Counted from the stretch's first letter, positions 8,623 through 17,722 are shown. The stretch is DNA of 64,000 bases from Photobacterium sp. TY1-4 (GCF_025398175.1 NZ_CP099735.1:992001-1056000), one strand, 5' to 3'. Notes: generated by a model from the sequence alone, not told the origin. Numbers and translations are program-made.

Positions 8623-9513
8623 TTATAGATCGATATTACAGCTGTGCTTTAGCGTCGCTTCGAACAACCGGCAGGCTGCCGAGGGGGGGTGATGAATCGC
8701 GCTGTACACCGAAACCTGTACCGGTACTGCAGGCGAGAGCTCAGCCACCGTCAGCTGAGGGTTATCACGGTGCCCTTGCGCCGTCCAGGGATCAACCAGC
8801 GCAATGCCGAGGCCGAGTTTGGCCAGCTCCACCGCCGCGCTATAGCTCCGCACCGCCAGTGCGTAGTGATATTCCGGATCAAGGGCATGGATCATATGAT
8901 CGAGAATCGCCCCCAGCGGATCCCGGGTATCTAGGCCGATAATATTCACCCCGGACTGCACCACAGCTTCCAGAGTAATTGGCTCCGGCGACAGGTCGAG
9001 CAGCGCAACGGGCGCAACAGCCTGAACCCGTCCGGATGTCAGCACACTACAATTCAGGCCGGGCGGACAGTCATCCCCAAAAGCCACGGCAATATCGAGT
9101 TCATGACGAAGTAACCCCTGGCTCAACTCGTCTTTATTGCCGGTGATCAGCTCTATCGACATGTTGCCTTGCCGGCTCAGTACCGCGATCACCGGCGGCA
9201 GCATCGTACTGGCCAGAATAGGCGGCGCACCAATACGAAGGTGCTGTGCACCGCGGGCAACCTTTTGCGTCAGGGAGCGAAACTGGCCCAGCTGCTGATA
9301 GATTTTTTCCGCTTCAGGCAGCAGCGCCAGGGCTTCCTGAGTCGGGATCAGGCGCCCCTTCACCCGCTCAAACAGCGCGAATCCGAGCTGTTGCTCGGTA
9401 TGGGCCAGCACCCGGGTCACATTGGGCTGGGAAACATACAAGCTACGGGCGGCTCCGGAGACTGTACCCGCTTTCATTACCGCGTAAAAGACTTCCAGTT
9501 GCCTGAGATTCAC
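8623..9513 (-). CDS. dgcR: LysR family regulator, probable DgcR
   Basis: A 296-aa LysR-type regulator with an N-terminal winged helix (VSGAARSLYVSQPNVTRVLA) and a periplasmic-binding-protein-like effector domain. It sits 107 bases upstream of dgcN on the same strand, which fits DgcR, the activator of D-glutamate catabolism genes. The gap between the two genes leaves room for a LysR-controlled promoter in front of dgcN. Identification as DgcR is by context; the family call is secure. Confidence 0.88.
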   Translation of the reverse strand: MNLRQLEVFYAVMKAGTVSGAARSLYVSQPNVTRVLAHTEQQLGFALFERVKGRLIPTQEALALLPEAEKIYQQLGQFRSLTQKVARGAQHLRIGAPPILASTMLPPVIAVLSRQGNMSIELITGNKDELSQGLLRHELDIAVAFGDDCPPGLNCSVLTSGRVQAVAPVALLDLSPEPITLEAVVQSGVNIIGLDTRDPLGAILDHMIHALDPEYHYALAVRSYSAAVELAKLGLGIALVDPWTAQGHRDNPQLTVAELSPAVPVQVSVYSAIHHPPSAACRLFEATLKHSCNIDL

Positions 9514-9581
9514 CCGCTTTCCTCCCTGAAATTACCGGTTGCGCGGTGATCGTATCGCGCTGTTCTTTTCGCGCTGATCGT

Positions 9582-10904
9582 TTAGAGCTGCTTGGCGAAG
9601 CTGCCCACAGCATCATCAACTTTTTGCGCGCCCATCCGGATATCCCGCATCACCTGACCGGCTTCTTTCGACAACTCCAGTGCTTCTGAAGCCTGGGCCA
9701 AGCCCTGCTCGATCATCTGCACGGCATTTTCTGTCAGCTTGAGGTTCTCCGAGACCACCGCCATGATTTCTTCCGTGGTCTGGCTGGTTCTCGAAGCCAG
9801 CAAACGGACCTCATCCGCAACCACGGCAAACCCTCGTCCTTGCTCACCGGCCCGGGCCGCCTCAATCGCCGCGTTCAGCGCCAGTAAGTTGGTCTGGTTG
9901 GCAATCCCGTCGATACTGCTGACCAGTTCGTTGATTTTTTGCGATTGCGCATTCAACGCCTGGATCCCTTCGTTCGCATCAGCCATCTGGCTGGCCAGCT
10001 CTCCCATCTTGCCGATGGTTGATTCAATGACCTGGTTCCCCTGCGTGGTTTGCTCACCGGTTGTCGCCGACACTTCGTGTGCAATCTCTGCCGCTTCCGC
10101 AATCGCGATTTCACGGTTAATCTGTTCCGTGATCACCGTGGCAAACTTCACCACTTTATACAGATCGCCGTTGGCATCATAAATCGGGTTATAAGTCGCT
10201 TCCAGCCATACAGTATGACCGTAACTGTCAATTCGCTTGAAGCGATCGGACACAAACTCCCCCCGGCCCAGTTTCTGCCAAAAGGCCGTATATTCCGGCG
10301 AATGAACTTCCGAATGCTCACAGAACATGCGATGATGTTTACCGATGATTTCCGATTTTTTATAGCCCATGGAGGTCAGGAAATTCTGATTGGCTTCCAG
10401 AATGACGCCTTCGAGACTGAATTCAATCACGGCAGTCGAGCGGTGCAGCGCCTTGATTAAATCTTCCTGCTCACGTGAGGCTTTAATCGTTCGGGTCAGC
10501 TCAGACGCATAGATCAGGAAATGGTTGATCCCACCTTTCGGCGCCTGGATCGGCTGTAGAATTGATCTCAGCCAGGCGGCTTCCCCGTCACCTTTGTCTA
10601 GTTCCAACGCCCCGTTCCAGTGCTTCCCTTGCTTCACTGCGTCCGACATCAGTTTAAAATGCGGTGTACTGCGGGAAGACTCCGGCACCAGTGCCGTAAT
10701 GTGGCGTCCTTTAACCGCATCCGCACGCAACTTCATCTCATCCTGAAAGCGCGCATTCACCGACACGACGTGGCCGTCCGTATCGAGTGTCACCCGAAGC
10801 ATATCCGCTTCTAAACTTTCTTTGACTTGTAATAAGGCGTGTAAATCTTCTTTAAGCCTTTGATTTTCTTGTTGTACCGATTTATTAAAAAACATAAATC
10901 GCAT
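9582..10904 (-). CDS. Soluble methyl-accepting chemotaxis protein with two PAS domains
   Basis: A 440-aa chemoreceptor without transmembrane segments. It starts with a coiled coil ([15 protein letters not shown]), then two PAS domains (about residues 28-140 and 150-265), then an MCP signalling domain whose hairpin tip is intact ([20 protein letters not shown], then [18 protein letters not shown]). The layout is like Aer-2/BdlA-type cytoplasmic receptors, which sense redox, gases or internal metabolites through PAS cofactors and act on CheA/CheW. The ribosome site AAGGGA is too close to the first ATG and fits the Met at codon 4 (base 10895) better. It has no visible chemotaxis partners nearby. 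Confidence 0.92.
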   Translation of the reverse strand: MRFMFFNKSVQQENQRLKEDLHALLQVKESLEADMLRVTLDTDGHVVSVNARFQDEMKLRADAVKGRHITALVPESSRSTPHFKLMSDAVKQGKHWNGALELDKGDGEAAWLRSILQPIQAPKGGINHFLIYASELTRTIKASREQEDLIKALHRSTAVIEFSLEGVILEANQNFLTSMGYKKSEIIGKHHRMFCEHSEVHSPEYTAFWQKLGRGEFVSDRFKRIDSYGHTVWLEATYNPIYDANGDLYKVVKFATVITEQINREIAIAEAAEIAHEVSATTGEQTTQGNQVIESTIGKMGELASQMADANEGIQALNAQSQKINELVSSIDGIANQTNLLALNAAIEAARAGEQGRGFAVVADEVRLLASRTSQTTEEIMAVVSENLKLTENAVQMIEQGLAQASEALELSKEAGQVMRDIRMGAQKVDDAVGSFAKQL

Positions 10905-11242
10905 TTCCCTTAGCTGGCAGGTGGAAGTTTGTGGTTCAAAGTGGGGCCTAAACTTGCCTTCGGTACACTACTGACATCACATTCGAAGGGCGTTCAGCGG
11001 GCCTGCTTTCATGTCAACTGTGCAGGCAGGTGCCTAGTGTAAAGGACTCCGTCGAAACTGCACGTTTTTATGTCGTCTGGCGATAACATTTTGACACAAA
11101 GGTCAACAGAATGCATATAAACACTGACATAATCATCCAGAAAAACATCAAACCGGACGATAGCTAGCGAGTGCCCGCCCCATCGATATCAACCCTCACA
11201 CATAACAAAGAATTCCTAAATGGGATAACCCAGCTCATCCAA
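10905..11242. other. Intergenic region without recognisable genes
   Basis: About 340 bases between the chemoreceptor and the DUF2867 gene. It must hold the chemoreceptor promoter on the minus strand. I looked for flagellar sigma-28 and sigma-54 motifs and found no convincing one. No small gene with a good ribosome site was seen. Confidence 0.4.
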
Positions 11243-11292
11243 CCAACCTGCCAGCCCCCCAAAAGGGCCCCACTCGGCTAAAATGCCCCTTT
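11243..11292 (-). terminator. Probable terminator after the DUF2867 gene
   Basis: On the minus strand AAAAGGG, within the last codons of the DUF2867 gene, pairs with CCCTTTT downstream. It ends the tetR-ABC1 operon. Confidence 0.4.
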
Positions 11293-11769
11293 TTTCTTCG
11301 CCTGTCGGAGCATACTTTTGACAATCATGCGGTGAAACGGCTCGATCACCGTGATATAGGCCCGACCCAGGGTATTGTGCATCTCAACTTTGGTGGTAAC
11401 GGTCAGGGTTGCACTCGCGGTATCCTTCAGCACCGAAATTCTGAAATCCAGATGACGGTCATTTTCCCCGAGCAGTACCTCGTGCGCTGTTTTCTCATAC
11501 ACCTTAAAAATACCGATGCGCTCTTGTAACACCTGCTCCCCGTCGTTCATCGGCCCGGTTTTCAGGCCAAACGGCGTCACCAGTAGGTTACGCAGTCCCA
11601 TCAAGGCTTTAATCCAATCCTGCTGACCCTCGGTGAACAACTTGTAGGTGATATCCCAGACATCCTGATCGGGATCATTCAACTCAACTTCATACGCATC
11701 GGCAAATTGCGCCTTGGGAAGCGTATGTTCGAGCAACGGTGACATTGGCACAGCAACAGTTTTGATCAT
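11278..11769 (-). CDS. DUF2867 domain-containing protein
   Basis: A 163-aa protein of the DUF2867 family, a mostly beta, START/SRPBCC-like fold of unknown function often fused or linked to lipid- or membrane-related genes. The start MIKTVAVPMSPLL is chosen because AGAGG lies eight bases before that ATG, and because the longer reading runs into the upstream gene. It is the last gene of a four-gene unit (TetR, ABC1 kinase, small membrane protein, this gene), with 14 bases to the gene before it. Confidence 0.82.
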   Translation of the reverse strand: MIKTVAVPMSPLLEHTLPKAQFADAYEVELNDPDQDVWDITYKLFTEGQQDWIKALMGLRNLLVTPFGLKTGPMNDGEQVLQERIGIFKVYEKTAHEVLLGENDRHLDFRISVLKDTASATLTVTTKVEMHNTLGRAYITVIEPFHRMIVKSMLRQAKKKGAF

Positions 11770-11783
11770 GATGGCATCCTCTT

Positions 11784-12164
11784 TTATATAGAGCCCAGAA
11801 ATCCAAATACGCCGATGGGGAGCAGCAGTATCCACTGCGGCAAACGTACCCACGCGCGCTTGATCTTGAGAGATCGGCCAACGGCCAGAAAGACCAAGCC
11901 AAACAGAATAAATTGACCAGAAAGCATCCGAACGGATAAAGCATCGCCCGGAACATAGGCGCTGAACAGAAGCCAGGCCGCGGAAGCAAACAGCAACACG
12001 GTCACCATATGCCAGCAGGCATAAAAGGTTCCCTTTACGCTGTCATCCATCCGGGTACTGAGAAACGGCAGTACCGGATGGAAATGCCCGGCAATCAAAT
12101 GCAAAAAAGCCGTGAATAAGGCAATCGCACCCGAAATAAACAGATACAGATTCAAATCAGACAT
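11784..12164 (-). CDS. Small four-helix inner membrane protein
   Basis: A 126-aa hydrophobic protein with about four predicted membrane helices (LYLFISGAIALFTAFLHLIA near the N-terminus). I do not recognise a named function. The start is set at MSDLNLYLF by a strong GAGGAG site lying inside the last codons of the ABC1 kinase gene; the two genes overlap by eight bases, so translation is coupled. Its place in the operon suggests a membrane role together with the ABC1 protein and the DUF2867 protein. Confidence 0.82.
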   Translation of the reverse strand: MSDLNLYLFISGAIALFTAFLHLIAGHFHPVLPFLSTRMDDSVKGTFYACWHMVTVLLFASAAWLLFSAYVPGDALSVRMLSGQFILFGLVFLAVGRSLKIKRAWVRLPQWILLLPIGVFGFLGSI

Positions 12165-13461
12165 TCGCTTGCTCCTCAAATAAGGTATCGATCTCAAACC
12201 GGACACACGCGCCGGCTCGCTGACACAGTTGCAGATAACCGTAATAGACGCGCTCCAGAAACAGCACCTCCTTGCTCGGATTCACCGGAAACTCACTGTA
12301 TTTATGCGCGTCCACGGCCAGCGACACCCCTTGCGCCATATAACTCGGATGGGCAGAAAAATCGAAAGACGCCGGGGCCAGCAGTTGATGCTGCCACGCC
12401 AGATACTCAATGAAGAGTGCGTTGTTCTTCATCTTTTCCGGCTCTCCCTGATGATTCATATACAGGCGGTTGAAATAATCAATGACCTGCTCAATGTCTT
12501 GCGTCTTATAGGCTTTCAACAGCGCCACAAACGCCCCAGCAGTGTCGGGATCAACCGGGACGGTACAACCGAAATCCAGCACCACCAACCGATTGTCCTT
12601 ATCGATCAGGAAGTTCCCAATATTCGGGTCGGCGTGCAGCATGCCGTAACGGGAAATCGAGGTAAAAAACAGGTCGCACAGTGCCTGGCAGACGGCATTG
12701 CGTGCTGAGATCGGCGGGTCGGTCTCCAGCCATTCATCAATATGCAAACCAGCGACATAGGGCGAGCTCATCACGCGCTTTGAGGAATAGGCGGCAATGG
12801 GCGGCAAGACGCGCAAGTTCGCAATATCACAACCGGCATAGAAGTCTGCCTGCCGCTGGAACTCCAGCTCATAGTCAGTCTCCTCCATCAGCCGCAGCTC
12901 AATTTCCGGCAACATCTGTTCGAATTGAAAACGAGATGGGACCGCCTTGAGCAAGACTGACAGCGTCGCGATGTCGGCGTGGATACTCTCGGCAATTCCC
13001 GGGTATTGCACCTTCACCGCCAGCAAGTTGCCGTTGCGGTCTTCGGCCCGGTGAACCTGACCTAAACTTGCGGCGGCAAAGGGCGTGTAATCAAACACTG
13101 CAAACAGCTTTTCCGGCGGACAGCCAAACTGGCTCATGAATACTTTTCTCACTACGGCGCGGTTGAGCCCGGGCGCGCGATAACAGGCCTTATTGAGTGC
13201 CTCCCGGTAGGCTTTCGGGACCAGGCTATTTTCCAAGGCCAGCATTTGCGCCGCTTTCAACGCCGTGCCTTTTAAGCGGCCCAAGGCAGAAAAGATAATC
13301 TCGGCCTGCTCAGCGTCAGTCTGTTGGGTATTCAGCTTGCTCCCCCGAGGCGACAGTAGCGATTGCGTCCGGTTTTTGACCGCATTCGCCCCCAGTTTGA
13401 CCGCAGTACCGGCCACAATGGCATTACGATGGATTTTACTGGTCGGAACCTTGCTCATCAT
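12157..13461 (-). CDS. ABC1/AarF (UbiB-like) atypical kinase
   Basis: A 434-aa ABC1 family protein. It has the features of this atypical kinase group: the conserved KGTALKAAQMLALE helix in place of the usual glycine loop, the ATP lysine in LAVKVQYPG, the catalytic HADPNIGNF loop and the metal-binding DFGCTVPVD. Family members act as ATPases supporting ubiquinone or isoprenoid lipid handling at membranes. This one lies in a TetR-controlled operon, separate from ubi genes, so it is more likely an accessory paralogue than the housekeeping UbiB. Its start overlaps the tetR stop by four bases. Confidence 0.9.
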   Translation of the reverse strand: MMSKVPTSKIHRNAIVAGTAVKLGANAVKNRTQSLLSPRGSKLNTQQTDAEQAEIIFSALGRLKGTALKAAQMLALENSLVPKAYREALNKACYRAPGLNRAVVRKVFMSQFGCPPEKLFAVFDYTPFAAASLGQVHRAEDRNGNLLAVKVQYPGIAESIHADIATLSVLLKAVPSRFQFEQMLPEIELRLMEETDYELEFQRQADFYAGCDIANLRVLPPIAAYSSKRVMSSPYVAGLHIDEWLETDPPISARNAVCQALCDLFFTSISRYGMLHADPNIGNFLIDKDNRLVVLDFGCTVPVDPDTAGAFVALLKAYKTQDIEQVIDYFNRLYMNHQGEPEKMKNNALFIEYLAWQHQLLAPASFDFSAHPSYMAQGVSLAVDAHKYSEFPVNPSKEVLFLERVYYGYLQLCQRAGACVRFEIDTLFEEQANV

Positions 13462-14174
13462 TCGGCCCTTTTCCCGGTTAACCCCCGCAGCTGACCCATT
13501 TGCTTCGCCATCAGCTCAAATCCTGAAAACATATGCTGGCGCAAAAGAAACGACGCCATTTGCCCGGCTTTGCTCAGCACACCGCTGGCGAGTAAAGAAA
13601 TACCAAAGTTCAGGCTCAGATCGAGCAGTTGCGTGGTATTGGTAAAATCTTCCGAATCATCCTTGAGCCAGTACATCACCATGCCGAGGTAGTAATCCCA
13701 AAACAGGGACGGAATGAACTCGTGCAGGCTTTCTTCTTCGAGCGCTCCCTGCGTATAAGCCTGAGACAGATAGAGCCTGATTTGATCACTGAGCTGCGAT
13801 TTAATCGGCGAGACATGGCCGAATTTGGCCAAAGGCGTGAGAAAAGTCATCTCAAAGGCTTCCTGAACAAACTCACGATACGGCAGCATCTGGGTCAGGT
13901 TGGTTTCTATGAGCAGTTGGATTTTCTCTTGCAGTGAATAACTTTCAATATCCTCAATGGATTGCAGTTCTTCAACCGACTTTTTCACCTGATCCGCAAA
14001 GTAGCCGTACAGCAAACTTTCTTTGTTCGGAAAGTAGTTATAAATCGTGGCATCGCCGACATTGGCTTGCTTGGCGATTTTGCGCATCGAGACATGCTTG
14101 TAACCCTCCATGCTCATCAAATCGACCGCAGCATCCAGAATTTTCTCGCGGACCTTTTCACTTTTCTTCTTCAT
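13458..14174 (-). CDS. TetR/AcrR family transcriptional regulator
   Basis: A 238-aa regulator with an N-terminal TetR helix-turn-helix (REKILDAAVDLMSMEGYKH then VSMRKIAKQANVGDATIYNY) and a variable C-terminal ligand domain. It heads the operon that continues with the ABC1 kinase gene. A perfect 10-base inverted repeat lies just upstream, a likely operator for self-control. The ligand is unknown; a hydrophobic or lipid-like molecule would fit the operon. Confidence 0.92.
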   Translation of the reverse strand: MKKKSEKVREKILDAAVDLMSMEGYKHVSMRKIAKQANVGDATIYNYFPNKESLLYGYFADQVKKSVEELQSIEDIESYSLQEKIQLLIETNLTQMLPYREFVQEAFEMTFLTPLAKFGHVSPIKSQLSDQIRLYLSQAYTQGALEEESLHEFIPSLFWDYYLGMVMYWLKDDSEDFTNTTQLLDLSLNFGISLLASGVLSKAGQMASFLLRQHMFSGFELMAKQMGQLRGLTGKRAE

Positions 14175-14190
14175 GAAACCACCTCATCCG

Positions 14191-14242
14191 AAAACACTAT
14201 AGATAAATTATGATCAAACCTTCATCAGATCAATAGTGTTTT
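14191..14242. promoter_or_regulatory. Perfect inverted repeat, candidate TetR operator
   Basis: AAAACACTAT at 14191-14200 is repeated in exact inverse at 14233-14242 (ATAGTGTTTT), 17 bases upstream of the tetR start codon. The inner flanks GAT and ATC also pair. The arms are 32 bases apart, so this may be two operators, each bound on one half, rather than one compact palindrome. Confidence 0.5.
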
Positions 14243-14476
14243 CACCAAAATTCACCCAACCCGTCAGATCCGGACCAAATAATTTTTAATTCAGGAGACA
14301 CATCACAGTGATTGACCGGCCATGGACGGCCGACAAGCAGGAGAGAAAGACAGAGCGCAACAAGCCGAGCATGATCGCGTCACGGGGGAGCGAGATTCGT
14401 TATTTTCAGCTGGTAGGAAATGAAGAAAGCGAGCAGGGCCAACGCAGCTTGAATCGTTCAGGCTGCGCGGGAAAAG
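14243..14476. other. Intergenic region, no supported gene
   Basis: About 230 bases between the divergent side of tetR and the end of the MBL-fold gene. A 58-codon GTG reading frame (14308-14484, plus strand) has an AGGAG upstream but looks like no protein family; I do not call it. Confidence 0.35.
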
Positions 14477-15322
14477 TCAGATGACAACACGACGTCCGGT
14501 CGGCATATGTTCCAGGCGCTCACCAAGCACCTCTTTCAATATTCCGAACGCCTTCATGCCGGTACAGTGGCCCGTATAGAGCTTATCGATCGGATAATCC
14601 GACAGCGTGCGACCAATGGCTTCAATATCCTGCGGTGTCCCACCGATACCATTGAGCAGCGGCAGGCCAACCAAGTGAAACCCACCTACGACGGCTTTAA
14701 TTCGGGTATCGGGGAACAGAGAAAGTGCAGTCTCCACCATATTCAGCACCCCATGATGCGCACAGCCGGTGAATACAACCAGGCCGTCTTATTCTTTGAC
14801 GACCATCATCAGTTCATGCTCAAAGGTATCCGGCTTACGGCCCTGCCTCGTGTCCGTATACAAATACTGATTTCCTTTCGGCTGCTCGTATTGATGACTG
14901 AGCTCAGTGACCACAAAAACGCCCGGCAGGATCTCCGTCATCTGACTGACGAATTTCACCCGTTCTCCGGCCTTTTCCAACAGATCCTTGGCAATACCGA
15001 CATTACTCTTAAAGCCGAAAGCCCGGAAAGAGTACTCAGCCTCATCACAGGCCCTGAAATACACCGATGCCGCGGTATTCCGATCGAGAAAATGCGTGAT
15101 GCCATTACAGTGGTCATGGTGGCGATGCGAAATCACCGCGGCATCAACTGTCTGTAGATCGATGTTCAATCGCGCAGCATTGTCACAAAATATCTGATTA
15201 CTTCCGGCATCAAATAAGATCTGCCGCCCTTGAGTTTTCACATGCAGGGACAACCCTCGTTCAACGGCAAGATCAGGTCGGTCCGCCAATCGGGAGTTAT
15301 CAACTAAAGTGGTCAGTTCCAT
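14477..15322 (-). pseudogene. MBL-fold metallo-hydrolase interrupted by an in-frame stop
   Basis: Two open segments, 15322-14792 and 14788-14477, lie in the same frame and are separated by a single TAA at 14789-14791. Read through, they give a 281-aa metallo-beta-lactamase fold protein: LVDNSRLAD at the start, the metal motif SHRHHDHCNGI, then VVKE-stop-DGLVVFTGCAHHGVLNM with a conserved metal His region, and a C-terminal GGFHLVG and TGHCTG. Layout and motifs match the 7,8-dihydropterin-phosphate synthase-like MBL group. No other lesion is visible, so this is either a very young pseudogene or a base-call error at one codon. Confidence 0.8.
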
Positions 15323-15451
15323 TGAAACCTCATCGGAAGATATATTGTGGGAGCCGTATTCTGATTAACAGTGAGTACGGTTGTCAATCCAGGTATACAT
15401 GAGCACGCTTGCTTCGCGTTTCCAGAGATTGAGTTATCGTTGTCGCATAGA

Positions 15452-15853
15452 TTATACAATCTTGACCCATTGTTTTCGCCATTCCGGTGCCGGGTAATCG
15501 TCAGGCCAAAACTCCGCTTGTTTACGAATGAAACCATCTTTCACGGTATGAAAGGTAATCACCCGATCTTGTCGCACCCCATCGGTGACGGACACATCTG
15601 TCACCACAGTGTCATGTTCAGCAACCGCAGCGTTGATTGTAAATACCCACTCACCATCTGCCGGATAGTATGAGTTGATAGCTGCAAAATTTTCACGACC
15701 CACAATGAGCTCAGACGATTGAGGCCAAAAGCATTCGAAATCTTCCGCGAGCCACTCGCTGGCTTTAGCAAAATCATTTGACTGCATCGACTCCCAATAT
15801 GCGATAACCACTTCCTTTGGCGTCATACATTCCCTTAAACTGACATTCGGCAT
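15452..15853 (-). CDS. SnoaL-like/NTF2-fold protein
   Basis: A 133-aa protein with the pattern of the nuclear-transport-factor-2/SnoaL-like superfamily: an N-terminal helix (PKEVVIAYWESMQSNDFAKA), the ADDF-like segment AEDFECFWP, and a C-terminal strand pair ending in WPDDYPAPEWRKQW. These are small cone-shaped proteins, some enzymes and some ligand binders. No partner is visible. The gene stands alone between two damaged genes. Confidence 0.82.
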   Translation of the reverse strand: MPNVSLRECMTPKEVVIAYWESMQSNDFAKASEWLAEDFECFWPQSSELIVGRENFAAINSYYPADGEWVFTINAAVAEHDTVVTDVSVTDGVRQDRVITFHTVKDGFIRKQAEFWPDDYPAPEWRKQWVKIV

Positions 15854-16009
15854 AAAATATTACCTTGCTATCAGCATCGTGTTGTTCATTCCGAAATCGC
15901 CATTCTACCTTAATCCACTTTCGATGCTAACGAACTATACGCGATAGAAAACTATCCTTAAAACCACCAAGATCACCGTCGAGTGGATAGGTTTATCAGA
16001 GCCGCGTCA

Positions 16010-16422
16010 TTAACTGCCGTAACCACGCGCCATGAGTACCGCTAAGAAAGGGAGCAGAAGTAACAACGTCGCCTCAAGCCGTTTGATACGCATGATATAC
16101 CTTGGAACTTGAATCTCTGAACTTTCATTTTTTCTGTGTTTCAAAAAGAATAAGGTGGGTATTACAGACATCAGTGCAATGAAGAAGAACAAACCAATCT
16201 TTACATGAAAAACGGCATTACCGGTATAAAACTGACTGGGCTTACCGACTAAGAACCACAATATCAACCCCGCGCCCAGTGTAACGATGGCACTTAAACC
16301 ATACATTGCGTCGATCAGCACTAATTTCCTTGCCGTCTCGAAATTGAGTTTTTCGGCAAGCAATGCATTTTCAATAGCAAGATGCCCAGAAAATGGAGAT
16401 ATCTTACCCATAGCTCTTCCAT
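16010..16422 (-). pseudogene. DUF2214 family membrane protein, frameshifted
   Basis: The DUF2214 family consists of small proteins with about four membrane helices. The expected start, MEELWVRYLHFLGILLL, is read from the ATG at 16422 with a GGAG site upstream. The rest (ENALLAEKLNFETARKLVLI, then four helices, ending at 16010) is in another frame. The two parts meet near 16375-16390, where about ten residues of the first helix are also missing, so a small deletion with frameshift is likely. The long ORF reading back to base 16480 has a nonsense N-terminus and should not be used. Confidence 0.7.
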
Positions 16423-16652
16423 GCAATCCGCTCCCTGCTCTACTTGCGCTTAGATATAGAACGCACTCTCGCACAGACATACGACAAAGTCATGATACGG
16501 TGGTTGATTCGCTCAGTACGGTTCTTTCGGCCATGACCGGAACATAAAATACCTCACCTGACGATGGGACTTTCAATATTGGCGGAGCGCCTTGGAGGCG
16601 AGGATTGTCAAATTCCGACACTCAGCTATACACCTGAAACGAAAAAAGCCCT

Positions 16653-16686
16653 GTCTAGGGTTCGCACCCTATCTCTTTCTTTACCA
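16653..16686 (+). other. tRNA-Ser 3'-part-like remnant
   Basis: On the plus strand, CTAGGGTTCGCACCCTATC followed by TCTTTCTTTACCA resembles the T-arm and acceptor end of the intact tRNA-Ser on the opposite strand 50-150 bases away (CTAGGGTTCAAATCCCTATC, then TCTCCGCCA). The loop lacks one base and the acceptor stem is decayed. Confidence 0.35.
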
Positions 16687-16696
16687 AGCAGTCGAT

Positions 16697-16730
16697 GCAA
16701 AAAAGCCAGCAATTAAGCTGGCTTTTTCAA
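16697..16730 (-). terminator. Terminator of tRNA-Ser
   Basis: AAAAAGCCAGC and GCTGGCTTTTT form an 11-base stem around AATTAA directly after the tRNA 3' end. It is symmetrical and could act in both directions. Confidence 0.8.
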
Positions 16731-16732
16731 TG

Positions 16733-16823
16733 TGGCGGAGAGATAGGGATTTGAACCCTAGATACGCTATAAACGTATGCCGGTTTTCAAGACCGGTGCT
16801 TTCAACCACTCAGCCATCTCTCC
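16733..16823 (-). tRNA. tRNA-Ser(UGA)
   Basis: On the minus strand the 91-base sequence begins GGAGAGATGGCTGAGTGG, has anticodon loop CTTGAAA (anticodon TGA, reading UCA/UCG), a long variable arm as in serine tRNAs (CATACG...CGTAT), a T-arm TAGGG-TTCAAAT-CCCTA and an encoded CCA end. Confidence 0.97.
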
Positions 16824-16958
16824 GTAAGTGCGGCGTATGATAAGACCCGGCAGCGACGCTGTAAAGTCTTAATTCAACACAAGAATTCAAGCGATGAGAT
16901 GTCAGCCAGATTCACGCAAAATCCGATATCTTTTAAGCAAGATCCGTCCAAAGCCCCC

Positions 16959-17564
16959 CTAATCCAAAAAAGCCGGAAGCAGTGTGCCAACCGTCAGCAG
17001 TGCCAGGGCTACATTAAATCCTTGCTGCTTTTTCGGAGAATCCAGCAGGCAGCGCATGCCGTAGCCCATATAAGCCCACAGGCTATTCGCCATAAAACCA
17101 AACGCGGTAAACACCAGCAGGATCATCAGCACAGAGGACCAGTATTGCTCGGGTAAATTGTAACTGCTGACCAGCGCCAGGCAGGCCATCCAAGCTTTGA
17201 CATTGCCCAACTGAAATAAGGTCGCCTGTCTCACCGACAACGGACCGGTTTGTTCCGCCGCCATGCCGGATGCGCTTGAGAGCGCCAGTTTCCCTGCCAT
17301 CCACAGCATGTACCCGAGCCCGAGATAACGTAGCGTCTGATAAATCCCGGGATGTTGCGTCATCGCCGCCCCGACACCGCTGGCACACAACACAATCAAC
17401 ACCATGATCCCCAGACGGATCCCCAACAGGTGCCGAAGCGATCGCTTCATCCCGAACTGGGCGCCGGAACTGGCCAGCAAGAAATTATTCGGGCCGGGGG
17501 TAATGGCCAGCACAAAGGCGAGGACACTCATCGCCGGCATAATCTCCCATAGCGTTGCCATCAT
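16959..17564 (-). CDS. LysE/RhtB family amino-acid exporter
   Basis: A 201-aa inner membrane protein of the LysE/RhtB family with about six helices. The family start is clear: AFVLAITPGPNNFLLASSGA (the TPGP motif), followed by GFKRSLRHLLGI-like region (MKRSLRHLLGIRLG). These proteins export amino acids or their analogues. It is divergent from a MocR-type regulator 158 bases away, a pairing often seen where the regulator controls the exporter. Confidence 0.92.
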   Translation of the reverse strand: MMATLWEIMPAMSVLAFVLAITPGPNNFLLASSGAQFGMKRSLRHLLGIRLGIMVLIVLCASGVGAAMTQHPGIYQTLRYLGLGYMLWMAGKLALSSASGMAAEQTGPLSVRQATLFQLGNVKAWMACLALVSSYNLPEQYWSSVLMILLVFTAFGFMANSLWAYMGYGMRCLLDSPKKQQGFNVALALLTVGTLLPAFLD

Positions 17565-17722
17565 TTTTCCTTTTTCTGATCGTTGAATGGCAAACAGCGT
17601 AAAAGTAACAATCGCGTCGGACCTAACAAAAATGCGTCACCATGACAATTCTTCTGTTTCTTTCGTCCGGCGCCTTATTTATCCTGTCCTCAGTTTCAAT
17701 TGTACCCCTCGAGAGCAGGACA

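Noticed and set aside
10905..11277. Sigma-54 or sigma-28 promoter for the chemoreceptor
   Set aside because: The nearest -24/-12-like match has nine instead of ten bases between GG and GC, and no GCCGATAA-type -10 is present.
14308..14484. 58-codon GTG frame on the plus strand with AGGAG upstream
   Set aside because: Composition looks random, there is no family match that I know, and it overlaps the end of the MBL-fold gene.
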